NCBI GenBank assembly: GCA_900320035.1
Contig: ONQU01000025.1
Location: forward strand, 1 to 10,750
Direction of reading: 5' to 3'
From: an uncultured Rhodospirillaceae bacterium
Lineage (GTDB): Bacteria > Pseudomonadota > Alphaproteobacteria > RF32 > CAG-239
Length of the DNA: 10,750 bases
A program made the position numbers and the translations under genes. Below are positions 5,548 through 10,750 of the stretch, one piece after another. Numbering within the stretch: position 1 is the stretch's first letter; each line of letters opens with the position of its first letter. The notes beneath the pieces are model-generated. The model did no database searches and was not told the DNA's origin. It was given only the letters and a program-made list of their open reading frames with translations.

Positions 5548-6152
5548 AATTGAGTGATGGTGTTATCGTCTTTGATATACATGTTGAGGTAGCGACGAGC
5601 GTTCAAATCCATGTGTTCATCAAAGGCTTTGAATAAATTAACAACCATTTCATTCCAATATTTTTCTTTGTCTTCAATACTGGTATCAATCGGAATAGTT
5701 AAATCGCGATAAGCTTCGACAGAGGTTTGAGCCGAAGATTTATTATCAATAACACGTAAAACTACCGTTAAATTAGCATGATAGCGCAAGCCGTCTTTTT
5801 GCAAAAGCTGCTCGGCTTTTACTTCGCTTTCGGTTACGCTGGCATCTTTAATGATAAATTCTGCGGTGCGATTGGAAGCAAAATCTGCTGCTTCTAAGCG
5901 TTCTTTTGCCCATGTACGCGCGGTGCGCTCAATAGATACCGGGAATAAGTGTTCAACATTCGGACGCGTAAAAGACGGTGTGAATTCTGACTTCACATCG
6001 ATGGTTTTTACCATCAGCGGTATCGGATTTTTGTTATCAAAATGCAAATCGCTGTAACGTTCCGGTGCGGCTTCATTATTATTCATAGTTGCGCAGGCAC
6101 TAAACATTAAAACTGTGGCCATCGCGCAAAGAGTTTTGATAATATTTTTCAT
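5544..6152 (-). CDS. conserved-type outer lipoprotein of unknown function
   Basis: A 202-residue protein with a lipoprotein signal peptide: a basic start, a hydrophobic stretch, and lipobox FSAC with Cys20 as the lipidated residue. The residue after Cys is Ala, not Asp, which in proteobacteria favours outer-membrane sorting. The mature part has an NPIPLMVKTIDV strand, a PNVEHLFPVSIERTARTWAKERL segment and repeated beta strands up to a C-terminal helix. It resembles uncharacterised alphaproteobacterial lipoproteins as I recall them, but I cannot name a family. The start at 6152 has AAAGGG just upstream. The last bases overlap apaG: stop TAG (5544-5546) shares two bases with the apaG TAA (5545-5547). 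Confidence 0.75.
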   Translation of the reverse strand: MKNIIKTLCAMATVLMFSACATMNNNEAAPERYSDLHFDNKNPIPLMVKTIDVKSEFTPSFTRPNVEHLFPVSIERTARTWAKERLEAADFASNRTAEFIIKDASVTESEVKAEQLLQKDGLRYHANLTVVLRVIDNKSSAQTSVEAYRDLTIPIDTSIEDKEKYWNEMVVNLFKAFDEHMDLNARRYLNMYIKDDNTITQF

Positions 6153-6230
6153 AGTCTAACCCTTTTACTAAAAGTTGATTTGGTTTGAGTGTAAAGTGCA
6201 ATGTTTAAGATATATTTAATTTTAAAAATG

Positions 6231-6258
6231 AAAAAACGGTGGTTGTTTATTCCACCGT
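6231..6258 (-). terminator. terminator overlapping the stop codon of the Arg/Pro-rich gene
   Basis: On the minus strand ACGGTGG (6252-6258) pairs with CCACCGT (6236-6242) around a 9-nt loop that contains the stop codon TAA (6247-6249), followed by TTTTT (6235-6231). The 5' arm therefore lies within the last codons of the gene. Confidence 0.8.
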
Positions 6259-6675
6259 TTCTTTCTTGTTAACAACCGTCGAATCAGTTTTCACTGAATC
6301 CGGCTGTTGAAATTGCTGATCAACGAGGATGACATAGTCACCTTTGTTAATCATATATTCCAAAATACCGGCCTCGGCTTGACACCGTGGGGTGCGAGCA
6401 TAGACAATGCGTGGCTGTTGTATATACACGCGCGGTTGGCGCAGAAATACAACATCAACACCCCAGCCACCGCCGTAATAAACGGGACCAAAGTTCATGC
6501 GTACCATGCCTTGGCGACGCATATACACCCGTGGCTGCCGCATAACAACACGACGTTGCTGTTGTACCATGCCATAGTTGTTATAAACCGGCCGACGTGG
6601 CGGCATTCTGTGCCATTGAGCAAACATGGTGCTTGCAAAGGCACACATAATAAGGGCTAATAGTAACTTTTTCAT
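6247..6675 (-). CDS. secreted Arg/Pro/Tyr-rich protein with RQPRVY repeats
   Basis: I do not recognise a family for this 142-residue protein. Residues 1-19 or 20 form a clear signal peptide (MKKLLLALIMCAFASTMFAQ). The mature part is very basic with the repeated motif MRQPRVYM (45-52), LRQPRVYI (78-85) and QQPRIVYA (86-93), joined by a Gly/Tyr stretch (FGPVYYGGGWG, 62-72). The C-terminal third is less basic and ends in a Ser/Thr/Lys/Glu tail. The composition suggests an envelope-associated binding protein rather than an enzyme. The start at ATG 6675 has no Shine-Dalgarno, but the promoter upstream is a perfect consensus. The terminator overlaps its stop codon. The signal peptide ending FAQ is reminiscent of Bacteroidota secreted proteins, a weak hint of transfer only. 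Confidence 0.75.
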   Translation of the reverse strand: MKKLLLALIMCAFASTMFAQWHRMPPRRPVYNNYGMVQQQRRVVMRQPRVYMRRQGMVRMNFGPVYYGGGWGVDVVFLRQPRVYIQQPRIVYARTPRCQAEAGILEYMINKGDYVILVDQQFQQPDSVKTDSTVVNKKETVE

Positions 6676-6703
6676 ATGCTATAATAATTTAGATTAGGCC
6701 TTT

Positions 6704-6732
6704 ATTATAGCGTTATTTTGCCTATTTGTCAA
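6704..6732 (-). promoter_or_regulatory. perfect-consensus sigma70 promoter
   Basis: On the minus strand TTGACA (6727-6732), exactly 17 bp, TATAAT (6704-6709). The predicted start near 6697 gives a leader of only about 22 nt before ATG 6675. The box lies 10 bp beyond the stop of hydF, so the gene is expressed independently of hydF although no terminator separates them. Confidence 0.88.
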
Positions 6733-6742
6733 GTGTAGAAAT

Positions 6743-7945
6743 TTATTGCTGGTATATTTTAGTAAGGGATGGAAACGGGCTGAGAACACGTTTTAACACA
6801 CCTTTAAGTTCAGAAATGCAAACGCCGTAATTGGTGATGGCAACACCGGCTTTTTCACATTGCTGAATACGAAACAGCATTTGCCGGCGATTAATGGTGC
6901 AACCGCCGCATTGGATAACCAATTTATAGGCGGATAAATCAGCGGTAAAATCACAACCGCTGGCATAATCAAATTGCAAATTTTTGCCGGTTTTGTGGGT
7001 GATTAAGTGCGGAATTTTAACGCGGCCGATATCATCATCGGTGGCATGGTGGGTGCATGATTCGGCAATTAAAACTTTATCACCATCTTGTAACTGCCAA
7101 ATAGATGCTGCACCCTCTACCATTTTAGCTAAGTCACCTTTATAGCGCGCCATTAAAATAGAAAATGTCGTGCAAGGAATTTCCGGCGGTGTTTGTGCCA
7201 CCATTTTATCAACCACCTGTGAATCGCAGACAATTAAAGCCGGCGGTGTTTTAAAATTTTGCAAAGCAGCAACATAATTGTTCTCTTTGACCACCATAAT
7301 GTTTTGTTGATTATCTAAGCAATCTCTGATTGCCATAACTTGCGGTAAGATAAGCCGTCCTTTTGGCGCTTCGTAATCAAGAGGAATAATCATAACCGCG
7401 GTTTGTTCAGGGGATAATAAATCGCCAAGCAGGGGTTGTTGATTGAAAAAATCGTCAGGGCAGACTTTGAGTAGCTGTGCCTTTAGGGCTTGTAGAAAAG
7501 TTTCGCGCGCGGCAACGTCTGTTGCGTTTATCGCAATACCGTCAGTCGATTTGATGGTGTATTTATCAGCTTGGTTATAAATTTTAAGGTAGGGAATTTT
7601 GCGCTCATTTAATTGAGCAATAATTTCTTCTTCCGGTTGTTCGATTTTATCGCCTTGGCAAACGAGCAGGGCAATATCGGCACGGGCCAAAATTTTTTCG
7701 GTGGCATGGCGGCGTTCGGTTGATAAAAGTGTGTCGTCATTGTAGCCGGCGGTATCGAGCCACAAAACCGGCCCCAATGGTGGTAGTTCTTGTGCTTTTT
7801 CCACCACATCGGTGGTGGTGCCGGCAAGCGGCGAGGTAATGGCAATTGATTGGCCGATGATTAGGTTGAGTAAACTTGATTTGCCAGCATTAGTGCGGCC
7901 AACAAGAGCAATTTGCAGACGCAGTGCTTTTGGGGTGTTTAACAT
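6743..7945 (-). CDS. hydF: [FeFe]-hydrogenase maturation GTPase HydF
   Basis: A 400-residue protein of usual HydF length. The N-terminal GTPase domain has P-loop GRTNAGKS (16-23), switch region SPLAGTTTD (38-46), DTAG (64-67) and a G4 element NQAD (124-127) in place of the canonical NKxD. A middle dimerisation region follows. The C-terminal metal domain carries CTHH (Cys297, His299) and CGGC (Cys346, Cys349), matching the CxH...CxxC set that binds the 4Fe-4S cluster, with the spacing known for HydF. HydF is the scaffold on which HydE and HydG products build the 2Fe H-cluster precursor before transfer to HydA. None of those genes is in the window. The gene overlaps tatD by 7 bp (ATGTTAA), with GGGAGA as its ribosome site inside tatD. 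Confidence 0.96.
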   Translation of the reverse strand: MLNTPKALRLQIALVGRTNAGKSSLLNLIIGQSIAITSPLAGTTTDVVEKAQELPPLGPVLWLDTAGYNDDTLLSTERRHATEKILARADIALLVCQGDKIEQPEEEIIAQLNERKIPYLKIYNQADKYTIKSTDGIAINATDVAARETFLQALKAQLLKVCPDDFFNQQPLLGDLLSPEQTAVMIIPLDYEAPKGRLILPQVMAIRDCLDNQQNIMVVKENNYVAALQNFKTPPALIVCDSQVVDKMVAQTPPEIPCTTFSILMARYKGDLAKMVEGAASIWQLQDGDKVLIAESCTHHATDDDIGRVKIPHLITHKTGKNLQFDYASGCDFTADLSAYKLVIQCGGCTINRRQMLFRIQQCEKAGVAITNYGVCISELKGVLKRVLSPFPSLTKIYQQ

Positions 7946-8688
7946 ATTTTTTCTCCCGAAAAATTTTGCCAGTTAGCGACAAGAATATTATTTAGTTCAG
8001 CAAGTGGCATTTGCTTGATAGAGGCAATTTGTTCAGCTAGCAACGGTAAATTTTGCGGCAATGATTCTTGGCCTACAATGCCGGATTGATAAGGACCGTC
8101 GGTTTCGAGCAATATTTGTGACAAGTTTAATTTTTGCACGATAGCTGCCATATTTTTTTTGCGTAAGATAGAAAAATTAAGACCGATAAAAAAGCCGCGA
8201 CGCTGAATTTGTTCTCCCCATTCAGCCGAGCCGGTAAACGAGTGAAAAATGGTGTGTTGCGGCAATATTGGAAACAATTCGGTGAAAATTGCATCGGCTT
8301 TAACGGCATGAATAATCAGCGGCCGATTAAATTCATTTGCCAGCGTAATTTGTGGTTTCAAAACAGCTAATTGTGCCGCTAAATCTTGGTTTTTGAGGCG
8401 GTCAATACCACATTCGCCAACCCAAGCACGTGGATTGTTTTTTAATAAGTCTGCCAATTTGGTTTGCCAATTGTTCGGCACTTCGGTAATATGCCACGGA
8501 TGCACGCCATAAGCCGGAATGATAAACTGATATTGCGCGGCCAACTGTGTCACCTTGTTCCAATCATTGGGTTGAGCGGAAGCGTTTACAAAAATATCAA
8601 CGTCATTTTTTTGCGCCGCTGTTACAACATTGTTAATATTTTGCGTTCTATAATCTTGCAAATGGATATGCGAATCGACATACAACAT
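7939..8688 (-). CDS. TatD-family metal-dependent hydrolase
   Basis: A 249-residue TIM-barrel metallohydrolase. Expected metal ligands are present: HIH at 7-9, Glu92 in GECGID, His127 in IIHAVK, His149 in FHSFTG and Asp197 in ETDGPY; GVHPW (61-65) is a family marker. TatD proteins are Mg-dependent deoxyribonucleases or related phosphodiesterases. The protein is slightly short for the family and is not assignable to TatD, YcfH or YjjV from sequence alone. The ATG at 8688 is preceded by AAGGAAGG. It is the first gene of a two-gene unit with hydF, and the overlap suggests translational coupling; a specific role in hydrogenase maturation is only inference. Confidence 0.9.
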   Translation of the reverse strand: MLYVDSHIHLQDYRTQNINNVVTAAQKNDVDIFVNASAQPNDWNKVTQLAAQYQFIIPAYGVHPWHITEVPNNWQTKLADLLKNNPRAWVGECGIDRLKNQDLAAQLAVLKPQITLANEFNRPLIIHAVKADAIFTELFPILPQHTIFHSFTGSAEWGEQIQRRGFFIGLNFSILRKKNMAAIVQKLNLSQILLETDGPYQSGIVGQESLPQNLPLLAEQIASIKQMPLAELNNILVANWQNFSGEKIC

Positions 8689-8721
8689 TTTAACCTTCCT
8701 TAAGAGGAGATAATAATCGCT

Positions 8722-9831
8722 ATGAGTTTTTTTACAAGAAATATTTTAAATACACAGCCAATCTTGGAAATTGATTTAAATCGTTTACTGGAAAATTATC
8801 AAAAATTGGCGCAAATTATTGCGCCGGCAACACCTTCGGCGGTGGTTAAAGATGATGCATACGGCTTAGATGCCGCCGTGGTAGCAAAAGCGTTGTATGA
8901 AGGTGCCGGTTGTCGGCATTTTTGGGTGGCGCATGCGGTGGAAGGGGCAAAAATTGCACCATTGGTACCGGAAGCACAAATTTTTGTGTTGCAAGGTATC
9001 GGTGCTGACAGCGTAGATTTATTTAAGCAATATCATTTGACACCGGTTATCAGTTCGCCGGAAATGCTGGCGTTTTGGAAAAAACATACACTTCCGAATG
9101 TAAAGCCGGTGGTGCATATTGATTCGGGCTTAAATCGTTTAGGTTTTCGTGCGGCGGATTTAGAAAAATTAAGTAAAGCGGATTTAAAAATGTTTGCTAT
9201 GGTAATCAGCCATTTGGCGTGCGCCGATGAAAAAGCCCATTTTATGAATCACTATCAATTAGAGCAATTTAACCTGTTGCGGCAGAAATATTTTAAAGGT
9301 TTGCCGGCTTCGTTGTCAGCTTCGGACGGTGCATTTTTAGGGGTGGATTTTTGTTGCGATATGGTGCGCTTGGGGGCGGCGATGTATGGTATTAATACGG
9401 CGCCGTATCGACCAAACCAGATGCAAAATGTGATAACGGTGAAAGCACCGGTGCTGCAAGTAACCGATTTGGCTAAAGGACAATTTGTCGGTTATTCAGC
9501 TACCTATCGGGCGGCAACCGCACGGCGTATTGCCATTGTTTCAATCGGCTATGGTGACGGAATGCCGCGTTCGCTTTCCAATGTGGGTAAAATCTTTTTT
9601 AGAAAAGATGATAAGTGGCAAGAGGCGCGTATTATCGGTCGGGTTTCGATGGATAACATTATCTGCGATGTGACGGATATAGAAAAAGTGCAGGTTGGTG
9701 ATTGGGGGTATTGCGTTTTTGATGGCTATACGCTTGACGATGTGGCGCGTGATGCCGGCACAATCAGCTACGAACTGCTGTCACGTTTGGGAAAAAATAC
9801 CCGATTTGCGCGAAAATATTTGCTGAAATAG
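8722..9831 (+). CDS. alr: alanine racemase
   Basis: A 369-residue fold-type III PLP enzyme that interconverts L- and D-alanine, supplying D-Ala for peptidoglycan. The PLP lysine is Lys43 in AVVKDDAYG (the usual motif is AVVKADAYG; here Asp replaces Ala). Other family residues are HIDSGLNRLGF (132-142), DMVRLGAAMYG (213-223; Arg216 near the PLP ring nitrogen), the catalytic Tyr258 in VGYSATYRA, and RVSMDN (307-312), whose Met310 helps hold the substrate. The C-terminal beta domain is complete. Length is normal. The ATG at 8722 has AGGAGA just upstream. It is divergent from tatD across 33 bp that hold only the two ribosome sites, so its promoter must lie inside tatD or the shared start region. 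Confidence 0.95.
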   Translation: MSFFTRNILNTQPILEIDLNRLLENYQKLAQIIAPATPSAVVKDDAYGLDAAVVAKALYEGAGCRHFWVAHAVEGAKIAPLVPEAQIFVLQGIGADSVDLFKQYHLTPVISSPEMLAFWKKHTLPNVKPVVHIDSGLNRLGFRAADLEKLSKADLKMFAMVISHLACADEKAHFMNHYQLEQFNLLRQKYFKGLPASLSASDGAFLGVDFCCDMVRLGAAMYGINTAPYRPNQMQNVITVKAPVLQVTDLAKGQFVGYSATYRAATARRIAIVSIGYGDGMPRSLSNVGKIFFRKDDKWQEARIIGRVSMDNIICDVTDIEKVQVGDWGYCVFDGYTLDDVARDAGTISYELLSRLGKNTRFARKYLLK

Positions 9832-9915
9832 TGATATTTTGACAATAATTATATATTATATCATATTGAATTTTCGTTTCATTTAAAATATTTTAAAATT
9901 TTTTGTAAAAATATA

Positions 9916-9944
9916 TTGACAAATATAAAATAATATTGTACAAG
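9916..9944 (+). promoter_or_regulatory. candidate promoter of the intergenic RNA
   Basis: A perfect TTGACA (9916-9921), 17 bp, TACAAG (9939-9944), with a start near 9951. The -10 box matches at four of six positions, similar in strength to the tRNA-Met promoter in this window. Confidence 0.5.
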
Positions 9945-9950
9945 TTAAAA

Positions 9951-10238
9951 CATAGAGTTAATTATTATGATAGAAATTATCCAAGCGAGGATGTTTTTAT
10001 CTTTAGGCGTTGAACTTAAAAAAAGAAGAGCGATGGAAAGACCTCCTCCAAAAAAAATTTCGTAGTACTTTATTATAGTTTCTGGGCAGTAAAAAAAAAC
10101 TTTAGGGTCGCAAGGAGCCCAAAACACAAAGGACATAATCTTTTAACCACGCGGAGATTTATCCAGTGCTCCCTTTAGTGGTGGTTAAACCCGGCTTACG
10201 TTCTCGCACGCAGAACAATAGTAAGCCGGTTTTTTTTT
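9951..10238 (+). ncRNA. candidate small RNA, about 290 nt, unidentified
   Basis: The stretch between a sigma70-like promoter and a strong terminator holds no convincing protein gene. Its 3' part contains two adjacent hairpins: TTTAACCAC/GTGGTTAAA (10142-10150 with 10181-10189), which encloses GGAG/CTCC, and then the terminator helix. The middle contains CCTCCTCC (10042-10049), which could pair with Shine-Dalgarno sequences. A 32-codon frame (9967-10065) with only a weak ribosome site runs through the first half. I looked for 6S RNA, tmRNA, RNase P RNA and SRP RNA signatures and recognise none. It could be a regulatory sRNA, a dual-function RNA, or an attenuated leader. The 5' end is predicted only. 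Confidence 0.45.
10191..10238 (+). terminator. strong intrinsic terminator
   Basis: CCGGCTTAC (10191-10199) pairs with GTAAGCCGG (10221-10229). A nested GTTCT/AGAAC helix (10200-10204 with 10212-10216) extends the stem, and nine T follow (10230-10238). It has the highest GC content in an otherwise very AT-rich stretch. Confidence 0.88.
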
Positions 10239-10358
10239 ATATTTATATCTAAAGAATCGCAAAAATTATAAAAAATAAAAAAAGTTTTTTATGTATGTTT
10301 TCATAATAAGATTTTTATCTTTTATTACATTATCAAAATATTTTTCTTATTTTTAAAC
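10239..10358. other. AT-rich gap with no recognised feature
   Basis: Between the terminator and the next promoter the sequence is strongly AT-rich with homopolymer runs. I see no gene, repeat or strong hairpin in it other than a short AAGAT/ATCTT inverted repeat near 10308. Confidence 0.6.
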
Positions 10359-10387
10359 TTGACTTTAAAGTGATGTTAGAATAGGAT
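10359..10387 (+). promoter_or_regulatory. promoter of the structured leader and last gene
   Basis: TTGACT (10359-10364), 17 bp, TAGGAT (10382-10387). The predicted start near 10394 falls at the outer edge of the long leader helix, which supports both the promoter and the RNA fold. Confidence 0.6.
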
Positions 10388-10391
10388 GACT

Positions 10392-10487
10392 TTGTTGAGA
10401 TAATTTATTTGCAGTATTTTACTTTCCGCTTTTTAGCGGCGAGGTGATTATTACATCGCTTTCGTAAGAAATAAATTATCTTAATAA
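10392..10487 (+). promoter_or_regulatory. highly structured 5' leader, riboswitch-like
   Basis: A 19-bp helix (10392-10410 with 10469-10487, two G-U pairs, twelve consecutive Watson-Crick pairs at its inner end) closes an internal region. Inside are a further TTAC/GTAA pairing (10419-10422 with 10464-10467), a CCGCT-TTTT-AGCGG hairpin (10426-10439) and a second hairpin at 10440-10458. Together this makes a three-way junction. The structure ends 16 nt before the Shine-Dalgarno. I cannot match it to a known riboswitch or thermosensor class. Confidence 0.55.
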
Positions 10488-10518
10488 GAAATCAATTATA
10501 TTTAAGGAGAAAATTAAA

Positions 10519-10750
10519 ATGAAAGATAACAATGAAGATACATATAAAATATTTCACGGTTTAAAGCCGGTGAAGCGCAGTCATCGTCAAGAGGGGCAGA
10601 GCGAATATTATTATTTAGACCCGCGCGGCACAGATAGGTTTGCCGATTTTAAGGAAATTGACGTGGCGAGCGAAGATGCGCCGAATCCGAAAATAACGGC
10701 GATTTTGCGCGATGACCTTAAGAAAAATGAGCGAGATTATTATATTTGGC
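10519..10750 (+). CDS. unknown charged protein, 5' part only (runs off the window)
   Basis: An ATG at 10519 with Shine-Dalgarno AAGGAG (10504-10509) opens a frame that has no stop through the window end, giving 77 codons so far. The visible protein is highly charged (many Asp, Glu, Lys, Arg) and aromatic (SEYYYLDPRGTDRF, RDYYIW), with no signal peptide or membrane segment. I do not recognise a domain. Its long structured leader and separate promoter suggest it is individually regulated. Confidence 0.75.
   Translation, partial: MKDNNEDTYKIFHGLKPVKRSHRQEGQSEYYYLDPRGTDRFADFKEIDVASEDAPNPKITAILRDDLKKNERDYYIW

Noticed and set aside
9845..9915. AT-rich inverted repeats after alr as a terminator
   Set aside because: Pairing is imperfect, purely A-T and expected by chance in such sequence.
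9945..10136. A 63-codon hydrophobic minus-strand frame in the intergenic region
   Set aside because: No ribosome site and no strong minus-strand promoter seen; it is antisense to the better supported plus-strand transcription unit. A type I toxin was considered but nothing specific supports it.
9951..10238. 6S RNA, tmRNA (including the permuted alphaproteobacterial form), SRP RNA or RNase P RNA
   Set aside because: No tag-peptide codons, tRNA-like T arm, SRP tetraloop motif or RNase P core motif is visible, and no 6S-like central bubble could be drawn convincingly.

Overview
The window looks like chromosome from an AT-rich, probably anaerobic alphaproteobacterium. Pointers are the CspA-like and S21 proteins, an alphaproteobacterial-style elongator tRNA-Met, clear sigma70-type promoters (TTGACA-like box, 17-bp spacer, TATAAT-like box) and, most tellingly, HydF, the GTPase that matures [FeFe]-hydrogenase. 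HydF is uncommon in Alphaproteobacteria and suggests a fermentative, gut- or sediment-type lineage. The taxonomic placement is inference; no rRNA or marker phylogeny is available here.

Layout. Positions 1-470 carry a minus-strand tRNA with a CAT anticodon (best read as tRNA-Ile2) and rpsU (S21), each with its own promoter. Positions 600-2740 hold a two-gene plus-strand unit: a secreted Sel1-repeat protein and an MprF/YbhN-type membrane protein. Positions 2744-3112 hold elongator tRNA-Met, its terminator, and a second 56-bp copy of the tRNA 3' end plus terminator, separated from the first by a GC- and purine-rich, hairpin-forming segment. A cold-shock gene follows on the minus strand with a structured leader. 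Next come a SIMPL-domain protein and a downstream small orphan gene (minus, operon), a divergent small orphan gene, apaG, and a lipoprotein whose stop codon overlaps that of apaG. A secreted Arg/Pro/Tyr-rich protein follows with a perfect-consensus promoter. Then tatD and hydF (minus, overlapping by 7 bp) lie divergent from alr (alanine racemase).

Positions 9832-10518 contain no convincing protein gene. They appear to hold two RNA-level signals: (i) a promoter-to-terminator unit of about 290 nt that could be a small RNA, and (ii) a separate promoter followed by a leader that folds into a 19-bp closing helix around a three-way junction, just ahead of an unrecognised gene cut off by the window end. 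These two RNAs and the tRNA-Met 3'-end duplication are the best candidates for undescribed biology.

Functionally, most genes are housekeeping (translation, envelope, D-alanine supply) plus one hydrogenase-maturation gene. Its usual partners hydE, hydG and hydA are not in this window. I see no mobile-element genes, CRISPR array or defence system.
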